A stretch of DNA of 64,000 bases, from positions 62,001 through 126,000 of the forward strand of contig JAFZLD010000021.1 of assembly GCA_017553505.1 (NCBI GenBank). Direction: 5' to 3'. The notes beneath the pieces are model-generated. The model made no database searches and was not told the origin of the DNA. It saw only the letters and a program-made list of their open reading frames with translations. Shown one piece after another: positions 1-8,856 of this stretch; position 1 is the stretch's first letter; the number at the start of each line of letters is the position of its first letter. The DNA is from Lachnospiraceae bacterium. Lineage in GTDB: Bacteria > Bacillota > Clostridia > Lachnospirales > Lachnospiraceae. A program made the translations under genes and the position numbers.

Positions 1-296
1 GGCACGGGAACTCCTCCAAAGACATGATTGCAAGACTTGAAACCATGGTGCTTAGCGGAATGGACATACCGCTTTACGCGATAAGGGGCCAGATAGCAAG
101 CGGAATAGATATAATGATTCACCTTGCAAGGCTGCGAAATAAACGAAGAGTGGTAAGTGAAATCTCTGAAATTGAAGGACTTAAAGACGGAGAAGTAAAG
201 CTTAATCCGCTGTATCGTTTCGAAGAGGGCGTACTGAAACCCGTGGGAACACTTCTTAACGCCGACAAACTAGAGGCAACGGAAAATGGATTATAA
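1..296 (+). CDS. tadA: Tad pilus secretion ATPase (CpaF/TadA), C-terminal fragment
   Basis: This is the end of the ATPase that powers assembly of Tad (Flp) pili from the cytoplasmic face of the membrane. The frame is already open at base 3, ahead of the first ATG at 24, and reads HGNSSKDMIARLETMV, the conserved block near the C-terminal part of CpaF/TadA proteins. The following IPLYAIRGQIASGIDI stretch also matches the family. The Walker motifs lie before the window, so the gene is partial here. Its stop overlaps the next start by 11 bases, as is normal inside a tad operon. Confidence 0.85.
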   Translation, partial: HGNSSKDMIARLETMVLSGMDIPLYAIRGQIASGIDIMIHLARLRNKRRVVSEISEIEGLKDGEVKLNPLYRFEEGVLKPVGTLLNADKLEATENGL

Positions 297-1023
297 AACT
301 TACGAATTGTCTAAAACAGAATATTTAAAGGGAGCGCTGATTTATATAAGTATGTGTGCTGTCGTGGCATATTTCTTTTACAGATCGGTAGTCGTATTTA
401 CGGTACTGCTCCCGGGATTCGTTTTCTTTGGCCGATTTTACAAGAATTATTTAAACGGGAAGCGAAAGAAAAAACTTTTGGAGGAATTTTCCGAAACCCT
501 CAACAGCGTAAGCGTAAATATGAGGGCCGGTTATTCAATAGAAAATGCGTTTTTGGAAGCCTATAAGGACATCAAACTGTTCTACGGCAAAGAAAGTCTC
601 ATGGGAGAGGAAATCTTACGAATAAGAAGGGGACTGGAAATCAACATTACCCTTGAAGAACTCGTAGACAATCTTTCCGCTCGAAGCGGGGCTGAGGAGA
701 TAGAAATGTTCTCGGATGTTCTTAAAAGCGCTAAAAGAAACGGCGGAAATATCACGGAGGTGCTTGCGGATACAGCTTCAAGGATACGGGAATCGATTTG
801 TGTTGACGCGGAAATTGAAACTATTATGGCAGAAAAAAAGCTGGAGTTACGTATCATGGAGGGGATGCCTTTTTGCATCCTGATGTATCTGAACATTACC
901 TCCGTCGGATATTTCGACGTCCTCTACGAGGGCATCTTCGGAAGAGTATTCATGACAGCAGCGCTTATCGTCTACGTGGCAGCTCTGATGCTTGGAAGAA
1001 GGATTATGAGGATTATTGTATGA
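286..1023 (+). CDS. tadB: Tad pilus inner-membrane platform protein, TadB-like
   Basis: A 245-residue membrane protein of the type II secretion F (GspF/TadB) family. It forms the membrane platform on which the pilus ATPase acts. Two hydrophobic segments lie at about residues 14-50, a cytoplasmic helical T2SF domain at about 65-190 (with the typical NMRAGYSIENAF-like helix), and two further membrane segments lie at the C-terminus. It is embedded between the ATPase fragment and the tadC-like gene, overlapping both by a few bases, so the three are translationally coupled. TadB and TadC are separated by gene order as much as by sequence; the family call is firm. Confidence 0.85.
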   Translation: MDYKTYELSKTEYLKGALIYISMCAVVAYFFYRSVVVFTVLLPGFVFFGRFYKNYLNGKRKKKLLEEFSETLNSVSVNMRAGYSIENAFLEAYKDIKLFYGKESLMGEEILRIRRGLEINITLEELVDNLSARSGAEEIEMFSDVLKSAKRNGGNITEVLADTASRIRESICVDAEIETIMAEKKLELRIMEGMPFCILMYLNITSVGYFDVLYEGIFGRVFMTAALIVYVAALMLGRRIMRIIV

Positions 1024-2204
1024 AGCAGGAAAAGAAAAGGACGATTGTATTGTCGATAGCTTTGTTTTGCCTTGGCATAGTATTGTTTCTTACCTCGGGG
1101 CGAAGCCCCACAGAGTTAACGTCCGCTGAAATAAAAAGAAATGAGCCGGGCAAGGGATCCAAGAGCATGGAACTTAGCGCGACAATCGAGGATGTCTATA
1201 TCGACGGAATCGATGTCAGGGTTGCGGAGCGTGAATATACCGCAGAGGAGTGCGAGGCACTTTTTACGGAGTGTAAAGACGAGTTGATTAAAGCGATTCT
1301 GTCAGAGAATGTCGACTTAAGCAAAGTCACGGAAGATTTGAATTTCGTGAAGGCGATTAAAGGGTATCCGTTTTCTTACGAATACGAGACCGACGCATCC
1401 GACAAGATTAATGCCGATGGGCAGATTACGGATGATAAGCCTTTTTCGGCGATAGTAAAAGTTATAGGAACTTACGGCGATTACAGAAATTCTTTTGCTG
1501 TGAAGATTAACGTATCGCCGAGTCGGTTGATTAAAGAAAGGGTATATAGAAAGCGGTTACTTCAGAGTATCGGGGAAAACGGGCAAGCGGAGACAGCTGT
1601 ACTTTTGCCCGGAGAAATTGATGGGGAAGCTGTTAAGTATACTACCGCGGGAGTTAAGCGAGAGCCGGCATTCCTGCTTCTTGGAACAGTGGCCGCGGCA
1701 GCAGTATTCCTTGGCTCGGCACAAGATGAAAAAGTGAAAAAGAAAGAGTTCAAGAAAGCGGTGCTGAGAGAATATCCGACTGTTCTTAGGAAGATTTCTT
1801 TGTACCTATCCTCAGGAATGAATCTAAGAAACATCTGGCAGGCGGTATATGAGGAAGGTGTTAAGAAAAAGGGGAAAGACCACCCATTTTATAAAGAAAT
1901 GGGTGTGTCGGTTAACGAACTTTCAAGCGGAATATCGGAAGGGCTTGTCTACACCAGATTTGGTGAAAGAATCAACGAACCCGAGATTATTAGATTCACG
2001 GCGCTTATGTCCCAGAACTTAAAGAAGGGCAGCAGCAAGTTAAAGGAACTTTTAGGTGAGGAGGTATCCAAAGCATTTATGGACAAGAAACAAAGAGCAA
2101 TCAAGGAAGGTGAAGAAGCGGGAACAAAGATGTTACTGCCGATGATGCTTCTTTTGATAGATGTAATGATTATCATAATTATTCCCGCATTCAGGGGAAT
2201 ATAG
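1020..2204 (+). CDS. tadC: Tad pilus inner-membrane platform protein, TadC-like with N-terminal insertion
   Basis: The start is taken at the ATG overlapping the previous stop (ATGA), because the 49 residues upstream in the same frame are read through the tadB-like gene. The resulting 394-residue protein has a membrane segment at about 10-26, a hydrophilic region of about 190 residues, a second membrane segment near 220-237, a T2SF-type helical domain, and a C-terminal membrane segment rich in Ile (about 375-392). It should be the partner of the TadB-like protein. The hydrophilic N-terminal region makes it longer than a typical TadC and is probably exposed outside the cytoplasm; I do not recognise it. 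Confidence 0.75.
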   Translation: MKQEKKRTIVLSIALFCLGIVLFLTSGRSPTELTSAEIKRNEPGKGSKSMELSATIEDVYIDGIDVRVAEREYTAEECEALFTECKDELIKAILSENVDLSKVTEDLNFVKAIKGYPFSYEYETDASDKINADGQITDDKPFSAIVKVIGTYGDYRNSFAVKINVSPSRLIKERVYRKRLLQSIGENGQAETAVLLPGEIDGEAVKYTTAGVKREPAFLLLGTVAAAAVFLGSAQDEKVKKKEFKKAVLREYPTVLRKISLYLSSGMNLRNIWQAVYEEGVKKKGKDHPFYKEMGVSVNELSSGISEGLVYTRFGERINEPEIIRFTALMSQNLKKGSSKLKELLGEEVSKAFMDKKQRAIKEGEEAGTKMLLPMMLLLIDVMIIIIIPAFRGI

Positions 2205-2216
2205 AAAGGAGAAAGA

Positions 2217-2384
2217 ATGAAGACATTTAAAGACTTCTTGAAAGAAGAAGACGGAATGGGAACTGTTGAGGTAATTTTGATTATCGTTGTGCTGGTGGCA
2301 CTCGTGGTCATCTTTAAGGCGCAGATTACAAAAATCGTGAATTCACTTTTTGAAAAGATTACCGAGCAGACTGACAAGCTGTGA
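2217..2384 (+). CDS. Flp-type pilin / class III prepilin
   Basis: A 55-residue ORF with a good Shine-Dalgarno (aaaggagaaag) 13 bases after the tadC-like gene. It has a short charged leader (MKTFKDFLKEEDG), then MGTVE followed by a run of about 18 hydrophobic residues and a charged tail. Cleavage after Gly13 would put Glu at position +5 of the mature peptide, the hallmark of type IV and Flp prepilins. The prepilin peptidase at 4618 would process it, making it the likely major subunit of the pilus. It overlaps the next gene's GTG start (GTGA). Confidence 0.8.
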   Translation: MKTFKDFLKEEDGMGTVEVILIIVVLVALVVIFKAQITKIVNSLFEKITEQTDKL

Positions 2385-3760
2385 AAAAGGGGTATGTAAC
2401 GGTTTTCTTCTCAATTGCAATCTACCTTTGCTTATCGTTGTTTATCGGCTTAATGTATGGGGCGAGAGAAAGTGCCATAAGAGCGAGAGCCAAGGAAGCG
2501 GCCGAGGTATCACTCAGATCGGTTTTGGGTGAATATCAGAAAGAATTGTGGCAGGAATACAATTTGATATTTGTGGATGCCACTTACGGATATGAAACGG
2601 ATTCTTTTATTTTGCCGGAGGAGCATTACGTCGGGTATCTTAACGAGAACTTCGACGAGGGAGGAGTATCCTTTCTTGGGGGAAGGGATTTATTGAAGCT
2701 TGAGGCATATTATGCGGAAACTGATGAGATTAGACTTGCTACAGATAATGACGGCGCTGCAATAAGGGCGCAGGCCGTAAACTTTATGAAGCATAAGTAT
2801 GCGGTGGGCTACATAGAGTCATTATATGAGTCGACCGCCACATACGAAGCGACATTTGATGAAGTTTCGAACCGGGAAGAAATAGCGGAAGAAGTACTCG
2901 AAAGTCCTGTTTTTGAGGAGTGGCAGGATGCTTATGGGAGCATGCTCACGGAGGAAAAAGAAGTATCACTCTTAAGTACTCTGAGGCTTGTATGCAAAGA
3001 TGTAAACAATATATCGGGAACAAGTGTTGACGGAACGCGTTTGGTAAGCGGAAGAGCGCTTAACAAGGGCAATTCAAAGAATGATAAAGAGTTCGATTTA
3101 GCGGACAATCTTTTTTTCAAAGAATATCTGATTAATTACACAAACAATTATCTGAATGAAGAAAAAGATACCGTTTTAAGCTATGAAACCGAATACCTCA
3201 TAGCAGGCAAAAAAACAGATTCTCACAACCTGGAAGCTGTAGTGAACAGACTCCTTCTTACAAGAGAAGCTATGAATATGGCTTCGCTTTATAAGGACGA
3301 AGAAAGAATCGATGCGGTGAGAAGCTTTGCGGAAGTGGCAACGGCAGCAGTATTACAACCGGAACTTGCGCCTGCGCTTGAAGCGGCGATTGTAAGTATA
3401 TGGAGTTTTGCCGAGAGCGTTAAAGATGTAAAGACCCTTTTAAATGGCGGAAAGGTACCGTTAATCAAGACTCATGACGAATGGAGAACTACATTAAGGG
3501 ATATCTTCAAAATCGGTAAGGAAGAAGAATACGATAGCGGATTGGCCTACAAGGATTATTTGAGGATATTCATAGATTTGACGGATTCAAAGACTCTTAC
3601 CAAACGGTTCTGCGACATATGCGAGTTAAACGTACAAAAGTGGACGGATAATGAGCGATTCAGGCTGGATTATTGCTTTGATAAATGGGCAGTGACGGCT
3701 TATTTGGAAAGTGAGTACGGATACGGATACACACTAAAAAGACAATACGATGTGGAGTAG
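2381..3760 (+). CDS. Tad-locus membrane-anchored protein (DUF5702-like)
   Basis: A 459-residue protein beginning at a GTG overlapping the pilin stop. It has one N-terminal membrane segment (FFSIAIYLCLSLFIGLMYG, about residues 8-27) followed immediately by an Ala/Arg/Glu-rich helix (RARAKEAAEVSLRSVLGEYQ) and a long hydrophilic, mainly helical exterior. This architecture, an uncleaved anchor followed by a helix, resembles TadG-like and DUF5702 proteins that accompany tad genes in Clostridia. The role is probably a minor pilus-associated protein exposed outside the membrane. The family name is from memory of similar proteins; the membrane topology is read directly. Confidence 0.6.
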   Translation: MKKGYVTVFFSIAIYLCLSLFIGLMYGARESAIRARAKEAAEVSLRSVLGEYQKELWQEYNLIFVDATYGYETDSFILPEEHYVGYLNENFDEGGVSFLGGRDLLKLEAYYAETDEIRLATDNDGAAIRAQAVNFMKHKYAVGYIESLYESTATYEATFDEVSNREEIAEEVLESPVFEEWQDAYGSMLTEEKEVSLLSTLRLVCKDVNNISGTSVDGTRLVSGRALNKGNSKNDKEFDLADNLFFKEYLINYTNNYLNEEKDTVLSYETEYLIAGKKTDSHNLEAVVNRLLLTREAMNMASLYKDEERIDAVRSFAEVATAAVLQPELAPALEAAIVSIWSFAESVKDVKTLLNGGKVPLIKTHDEWRTTLRDIFKIGKEEEYDSGLAYKDYLRIFIDLTDSKTLTKRFCDICELNVQKWTDNERFRLDYCFDKWAVTAYLESEYGYGYTLKRQYDVE

Positions 3761-3877
3761 GGGGTAACAGCGATGTCCTTCCCCAATTTTAAACATTAAT
3801 ATACAGAAAGGTATAAGTAATCTCCCGGAAAAAACCATTTGGCCGGGAAGGATGTCGCCGTTACTCCCTGTGAAAAT

Positions 3878-4636
3878 ATGAAAGAACAAAACGGTTCTGC
3901 GACGGTTGAAGCGCTGCTTGTTATGCCGATAGCGTTTTCTTTGGCCATGTGTCTGATATGGCTTATAAGAATCTTCGGAATTCACAGCGAGATCGGAGCA
4001 ATACTTAACGATGTGGGAGCAAGTTATGTGGAGAATTCATACCTGTATGATGCCTTAGAAGGCGATGAAGACGCGGGATTGGCTTTGTCGGATATATGTG
4101 AAGACATTATTACGGAAGGCGATCTGATGATGAGAATTAAAAATAGTTATGCTTACACGTTTATGGAGGATGTGTTCTGCGGAATCAATATTATGGGTGT
4201 TTCGGACTGCGTGGATATGTGGGCGGAGTATCAGATACAGCCGCCTGTAAGAATACCGGGCTACAAAGGAATCAGGCTTCATAACAGATTTTACTCGAAG
4301 AAGTTTACGGGCTATACACCTCCGGAGACTGACACGGAGATGGTCTACGTCACCAAGGGTTCGAAGGTGTATCACACTTCCCTTGACTGCACTGCGCTTA
4401 AGACGACTATAGAAGAGGTTTCTTTTGACAAACTGGATGAATACAGGAGTAATGACGGAGCCAGGTATTATGCATGTGAAAAATGCGGAAAGAAAGCGAA
4501 TCACGGAACGGTTTTGATAACACCCTACGGGAACAGATATCATACCTTACGTGATTGTTCGGAACTGAAATTGAATGTATTCAAGATTCCCAAAAGTGAG
4601 ATTGGAGGCAAAAGAAAATGCTTTTATTGCGAATGA
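3878..4636 (+). CDS. TadE-like pseudopilin with C-terminal duplicated His/Cys motif
   Basis: The N-terminus MKEQNGSATVEALLVMPIAF is a TadE-type pseudopilin signal: Gly then Glu, followed by a hydrophobic helix. I start at the ATG because the longer frame uses a TTG at 3839 and neither has a clear ribosome-binding site. The protein is 252 residues. Its C-terminal third carries two copies of a unit with Tyr-His, Asp-Cys and Leu followed by a Cys-x2-Cys pair (VYHTSLDCTAL...CEKCG, then RYHTLRDCSEL...CFYC), which could bind a metal. Ordinary TadE proteins lack this. The end overlaps the prepilin peptidase gene by 19 bases. Confidence 0.7.
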   Translation: MKEQNGSATVEALLVMPIAFSLAMCLIWLIRIFGIHSEIGAILNDVGASYVENSYLYDALEGDEDAGLALSDICEDIITEGDLMMRIKNSYAYTFMEDVFCGINIMGVSDCVDMWAEYQIQPPVRIPGYKGIRLHNRFYSKKFTGYTPPETDTEMVYVTKGSKVYHTSLDCTALKTTIEEVSFDKLDEYRSNDGARYYACEKCGKKANHGTVLITPYGNRYHTLRDCSELKLNVFKIPKSEIGGKRKCFYCE

Positions 4637-5070
4637 TTTTCGGCAAACTTGAGATGTGGCAGTGGATATTGATGGCAGCAGTCTTGATTCCATGCACAAT
4701 TAGGGATATACGAACCAAGAAAATAAACGGATACATCTGCCTCGCAGGAATTCTTACGGCGATTTTTGTACGTGAAAGGGTGCTTGGCGAAGCTGATTTG
4801 CAACTCATGACAGACATGATTCCGGGAATAGTTATGTACGTTGTAGCGTTTCTTTCCGGAGAAAAAATCGGTAAGGGAGATGCCCTGACTTTGATTTTTG
4901 TAGGTATTGTGGCAGGAGTTGAGACAGTACTATCGGCGTTGTTTGTTTCCCTGATGATTACTGCGATTTTGTCGAGCGTGTTGCTGGTACTCAAAAAAGT
5001 AAAGAGAGATACCAAGCTTCCGTTCCTGCCTTTTCTTTCAATAGGGGTAATTGCAGGAGGATTGATTTGA
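4618..5070 (+). CDS. Prepilin peptidase, TadV/CpaA type (A24 family)
   Basis: A 150-residue polytopic membrane aspartyl protease that cleaves the leader of Flp pilin and TadE-type pseudopilins. The two catalytic aspartates are visible: one in CTIRDIRTKKI after the first membrane helix, the other in the diagnostic GxGD motif (GKGDALTL). It lacks the N-methylation domain of full-length PilD enzymes, as expected of Tad peptidases. It lies between two of its likely substrates and overlaps both neighbours, consistent with one polycistronic transcript. Confidence 0.85.
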   Translation: MLLLRMIFGKLEMWQWILMAAVLIPCTIRDIRTKKINGYICLAGILTAIFVRERVLGEADLQLMTDMIPGIVMYVVAFLSGEKIGKGDALTLIFVGIVAGVETVLSALFVSLMITAILSSVLLVLKKVKRDTKLPFLPFLSIGVIAGGLI

Positions 5071-5528
5071 GAAGGCTTAAGGGTTCATTTACCGTGGAGG
5101 CGTCGGTGCTGGTGCCGTTTCTTCTGGTGGTGACGGTCATATTCATTTATCTGGGAATCTATGCCTACGATAAGACACTTATGATTCAGGACGTGAATGC
5201 AGTCGCCGCAATGGTACGAGACGAAAACTCGATTGGAAGAGATGACGTTGTTTCGGTTTGTGAAGGTGCTTTTGCCGAGATTAAAGAAGAGCACCCATAT
5301 CTTTCGATGAGTAACATTAAATTGGTGGTAACGGTAAAAGGAAGTAAAGTGTATCTGCAACTTACGGGTGATTGGAATATGCCTCTATACAAAGGATACA
5401 GTCGCAAGATGACTCAGGAACGAGAGGTTAAAAGGATTAACCCGGTTACCAAAATGTATTTAACCGAAAATATCAAAAGCTTGCTGGAGGAAACAGAAGA
5501 TGAAGACTCAGATGATTTACGAGATTAA
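5067..5528 (+). CDS. TadE-like pseudopilin
   Basis: A 153-residue protein starting at a TTG six bases after a perfect GCAGGAGG site and overlapping the preceding stop (TTGA). The N-terminus MRRLKGSFTVEASVLVPFLL is the TadE/TadF signature: Gly-Ser-x-x-x-Glu just before a single hydrophobic helix. The remainder is a hydrophilic domain ending in acidic residues. It is likely a minor pseudopilin processed by the prepilin peptidase encoded immediately upstream. It overlaps the next gene by 29 bases. Confidence 0.75.
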   Translation: MRRLKGSFTVEASVLVPFLLVVTVIFIYLGIYAYDKTLMIQDVNAVAAMVRDENSIGRDDVVSVCEGAFAEIKEEHPYLSMSNIKLVVTVKGSKVYLQLTGDWNMPLYKGYSRKMTQEREVKRINPVTKMYLTENIKSLLEETEDEDSDDLRD

Positions 5529-6225
5529 CAACACATATATGGAAATAGATATCGACGAATCGGAACCGACCAATGACTATAGGCAAAAAATGCTTGAGAA
5601 GAACAGAATCAAAAATGTTCTTGTTCCCGAGATTCGCACGGTTAATAATTACAGGAAATTATACGTGGATATCTCAGGCAAAGAAAGCCTGTTAAGCCGC
5701 TTCAACTCCCGCCTTGCCGACAGACAGGAAGTAAAAATGCTAATGGAGAGCATATATATGGTAGTGGAAAACGCCTCCAAATATCTTATTGGAGAAAGCG
5801 ATATAGTATTAAGGCCTGAATTCATATTCAGAAATCCCGTGACCAAAGAATATGAATTCCTGATAATACCGCATAAAGACAGCGAATACAAAGAAGTGGA
5901 AACGAAAGAACTCCTTCAATTTATCATGGCACACCTTGATAATTCTGACGAAAAACTTGTAAGTGCGATATATGGAATGTATGAGATGTATCAGAGTGCC
6001 TTCGCTGGTTTTGGTGCGGCGTTTGAGTTTTTTACGGCAGAAATCAAAGAAGAATTGCCGGAGGTTATTGAGGAACCCGCCGAAACCGATGCCTATGCGG
6101 ACAATATTATTTTGCATGTTCCCAGATATGTGCCGAGCTTAAGTGAGATCGGGGCGCTGGCGATGTGCTTTGCCGGGCTGGTGCTGATTGGATTTAATGT
6201 TTATCTCTCCATGATTAATGTTTAA
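5500..6225 (+). CDS. Tad-operon C-terminally anchored protein (DUF6382-like)
   Basis: A 241-residue protein with a cytoplasmic-looking N-terminal domain (about 1-195) and one C-terminal membrane helix (LAMCFAGLVLIGFNVYLSM). The N-terminal region resembles DUF6382, a domain found in Clostridia tad loci and often joined to FHA domains; no FHA domain is visible here. The 29-base overlap with the upstream TadE-like gene places it in the same operon. I cannot assign a biochemical role. It is probably the last gene of the tad operon, since the next gene is separated by 55 bases and unrelated. Confidence 0.55.
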   Translation: MKTQMIYEINNTYMEIDIDESEPTNDYRQKMLEKNRIKNVLVPEIRTVNNYRKLYVDISGKESLLSRFNSRLADRQEVKMLMESIYMVVENASKYLIGESDIVLRPEFIFRNPVTKEYEFLIIPHKDSEYKEVETKELLQFIMAHLDNSDEKLVSAIYGMYEMYQSAFAGFGAAFEFFTAEIKEELPEVIEEPAETDAYADNIILHVPRYVPSLSEIGALAMCFAGLVLIGFNVYLSMINV

Positions 6226-6280
6226 GGAATTAATTGAAAACCTTTTTGCCAATTGGTAAAATAATCTTGGGAGTATAGTT

Positions 6281-7348
6281 ATGACAAAAGGCATGGAGAA
6301 AGCATTAACTGAAAACGGTTATCGGAAGATGATAATGTCCGAGGAGAAAGAAGGTTGCCGTATTTACTACGACGTTATGAAGTCGCTCGTAAACGCGGTT
6401 ATTTTTGTGGACGCGGGCAAGTACGATAACGATTTTATTAAAAGCTTTCGTACGAGCCTTACGCTCCAGATGGGCAATGCCGGATATACGACTCACTATA
6501 TGACGGTCGTATGTCTTGATTCCGAGAGCCCGGCATACACTTCAGATTTATCGGTGGCCAAGCAGGTGTGCTCCGATAATGCGTTTTCGTGGGTATATGA
6601 TGTGGCTCAGCATAAGATATACATTTATGAGGGACAGGTTGAAGATTTCTACGGATTAAGAAGAATCCTTGACAATGCAGGCAGTTACGAAGGTGAGGCA
6701 GAGCCTGAGATACATGATGAGTATAGAGCGCCTTCTTTTAAGGACAATATGAAGGAAGCCGTCGCTACTTTTAAGGCACTTCCGAAGGTTACGGCAGGCC
6801 TCATTCTTGTGAATGTAATTGTCTTCGTAATATGTACTTTGACGGGGACAGTGTTATATAATGTAGGTGGATGCGGACTCAAGTTGATTGACAGTCCGAT
6901 TGCAGTATACAGAATTATTTCTTCCATGTTCTTACACATGGGATTGTTGCATTTAGTCAACAATATGATACTTCTTTTCTTCCTCGGCAACGTAGTGGAA
7001 AGAGAAGTCGGGTGGCTTACTTTTGCCGTGATGTACTTTGTTTCCGGTATCTGGGCCAATATCTCAATGTTTATCTATGAGATGGTCATCAAGCAGGACA
7101 TTGTGGTGGTGGGGGCCAGCGGAGCGATTTTCGGATTGCTCGGAGTGCTCTTTGCACTTGTTCTTTTTAAAAGAGTTACACAGCAGACTATGCCGCTTAG
7201 CAGAGTGCTGGTGGTTATTATGCTGAGTGTTTTAAACGGATTTTCCGATACCAATGTGGCTAACTGGGCGCACATCGGCGGTCTTATTGCAGGATTTATA
7301 TTCGGCGTGATTTATTGCCTTTTAAAGCCTAAGAAAAGGGGAGAATAA
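6281..7348 (+). CDS. Rhomboid-family intramembrane serine protease
   Basis: A 355-residue protein. Residues 1-165 form a soluble domain, then six or so membrane helices follow. The catalytic dyad is visible: Ser280 in VVVGASGAIFGLLG and His331 in NWAHIGGLIAGF. The HMGLLHLVNNM motif in an early helix is also typical of rhomboids. It cleaves substrates within the membrane. The soluble N-terminal part is larger than in minimal bacterial rhomboids and is not recognised. It is close to the following gene (3 bases), so they may be cotranscribed. Confidence 0.9.
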   Translation: MTKGMEKALTENGYRKMIMSEEKEGCRIYYDVMKSLVNAVIFVDAGKYDNDFIKSFRTSLTLQMGNAGYTTHYMTVVCLDSESPAYTSDLSVAKQVCSDNAFSWVYDVAQHKIYIYEGQVEDFYGLRRILDNAGSYEGEAEPEIHDEYRAPSFKDNMKEAVATFKALPKVTAGLILVNVIVFVICTLTGTVLYNVGGCGLKLIDSPIAVYRIISSMFLHMGLLHLVNNMILLFFLGNVVEREVGWLTFAVMYFVSGIWANISMFIYEMVIKQDIVVVGASGAIFGLLGVLFALVLFKRVTQQTMPLSRVLVVIMLSVLNGFSDTNVANWAHIGGLIAGFIFGVIYCLLKPKKRGE

Positions 7349-7351
7349 TCG

Positions 7352-8341
7352 ATGAAGATTAATATTTATTACGGCGGACGCGGACTTATCGACGATCCCA
7401 CACTTTTTGTAATAAATAAAATGCAGGCGGTGCTTGAGGAGTTACACGTAACCGTTGAGCGTTACGATTTGCACGAACTTAAGAATACCATCACCACCCT
7501 TCCGCAGACGCTTAAGTCAGCCGACGGTGTTATCCTTGCGACGACAGTAGAGTGGTACGGAATCGGCGGATATATGCAGTCTTTCCTCGATGCCTGCTGG
7601 CTCTACGCGGACAAGGAAAAACTGTCTAAGATTTACATGTGCCCCATCGTCATGGCTACTACCTACGGTGAGCGCGAGGGTAAGCTCAATCTTTCCAATG
7701 CCTGGGAAATACTGGGCGGACTTCCCTGCAGCGGTATCTGCGGATATATAGAGGATGTCGAGCTTCTTGAGAACGAAGACTACATTCGCCTCATCGAGAA
7801 GAAGGCTGAGAACATGTATCGTACCATCAGCCAGAAATTCCCGAGCCTTCCCGCTTCCAACCAGGCGGTTAAGCAGAAGGTCAACATGACCAAGAACTCC
7901 GACCTCACTCCTCAGGAGACTGAGCAGCTCTCCAAGTACGCTGCCGACGACGCTTACGTACAGCAGCAAAAAGAAGACATCTCCGAACTTGCGAGCATGT
8001 TCCGCAACATGATGGGTGTCACGGACAAGGAAGATTCCGAGAAATTCATCGCCGACTTCGAGAAGGCTTTTCATCCCGAAGACAGCACTGATGTAACATA
8101 TCTTTTCCAGATAGAAGGTCACAAGCTTCCGCTCTATATCACGGTAGAGAGTGGCGAAGTTAAATGTGTATACAAAGAAGCTCCCAAGGCTGATGTGGAG
8201 ATTTCAATTTCGGATGAGAAATTGACCGCCATCACCAAGGGCAACATGACTTTCCAGCGTGCTTTCATGGCAGGCGATATGCGCATGAAGGGCGACTTCA
8301 AAGCTCTGAGACTTCTTGATACACTGTTTGTTTTTGCATAA
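7352..8341 (+). CDS. Flavodoxin-like NAD(P)H reductase fused to SCP2-like lipid-binding domain
   Basis: A 329-residue two-domain protein. Residues 1-165 are a flavodoxin/NADPH-dependent reductase fold (MKINIYYGG start; SADGVILATTVEWYGIGGYMQSFLD resembles the flavin-binding loop). Residues about 215-329 look like an SCP2 sterol-carrier domain (the stretch from LPLYITVESGEVKCVY to the GDMRMKGDFKALRLLDTLF end is typical). The substrate is unknown. A hydrophilic linker joins the domains. It follows the rhomboid gene closely. The architecture is known in Clostridia, but the function has not been settled. Confidence 0.7.
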   Translation: MKINIYYGGRGLIDDPTLFVINKMQAVLEELHVTVERYDLHELKNTITTLPQTLKSADGVILATTVEWYGIGGYMQSFLDACWLYADKEKLSKIYMCPIVMATTYGEREGKLNLSNAWEILGGLPCSGICGYIEDVELLENEDYIRLIEKKAENMYRTISQKFPSLPASNQAVKQKVNMTKNSDLTPQETEQLSKYAADDAYVQQQKEDISELASMFRNMMGVTDKEDSEKFIADFEKAFHPEDSTDVTYLFQIEGHKLPLYITVESGEVKCVYKEAPKADVEISISDEKLTAITKGNMTFQRAFMAGDMRMKGDFKALRLLDTLFVFA

Positions 8342-8391
8342 TACGGGACGGAAACGTCCTGCCTATATATCCAATTCAGGAGGAATTAAAG

Positions 8392-8805
8392 GTGAAAAAA
8401 GACGATTGCATTTTTTGTAAGCTTGCCAACGGAGTATTTCCGACCAACAGTATCTACGAGGATGATTTATTCAATGTAATATTGGATGCCGCTCCCGCCA
8501 ATCCGGGACATGCGCTTATCCTTCCCAAAGAGCACTATCAGGACGTTTTCGAAATTGACGAAGAGACTCTCGGAAAGGCTATGATTCTTGCCAAGAAGAT
8601 TGCCACAAGACAGACCGAAGTATTAAAGTGCGACGGCGTTAACATTATTCAGAACAACAAGGAAGCTGCAGGACAGAGCGTTCCTCACTATCACCTTCAC
8701 GTAATTCCCAGATTCGTAGGCGATAAGCAGAAGATGCTTTGGACTCCAAGAGAAGCAGCCGACGATGAGCAAAAGAAAATCTGCGAAAAGCTTAAGATTA
8801 AATAG
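8392..8805 (+). CDS. HIT family nucleotide-binding hydrolase
   Basis: A 137-residue HIT protein, the normal length for a bacterial HinT-like enzyme, which hydrolyses AMP-linked phosphoramidates and similar nucleotides. The histidine triad is seen as HYHLHVIPR near residue 100. The N-terminal CIFCKLANG carries the Cys pair seen in zinc-bearing HIT proteins. It starts at GTG preceded by AGGAGGAATTAAAG. It is a housekeeping enzyme with no link to its neighbours. Confidence 0.92.
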   Translation: MKKDDCIFCKLANGVFPTNSIYEDDLFNVILDAAPANPGHALILPKEHYQDVFEIDEETLGKAMILAKKIATRQTEVLKCDGVNIIQNNKEAAGQSVPHYHLHVIPRFVGDKQKMLWTPREAADDEQKKICEKLKIK

Positions 8806-8856
8806 TTTGGGGACAATTCGGTACTTAGGGAAATCTATTAAAACGGAGGATTGCTG

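Noticed and set aside
3823-3848. Inverted repeat TCCCGG / CCGGGA before the TadE-like gene
   Set aside because: Only six pairs with a 14-base loop and no U-tract; could be chance.
7517-8122. 201-residue - strand ORF
   Set aside because: Antisense to the flavodoxin/SCP2 gene, which has clear family motifs; produced by codon bias of the real gene.
8344-8361. Small hairpin GGGACG-GAAA-CGTCCT between two genes
   Set aside because: No U-tract and short stem; not enough for a terminator call.
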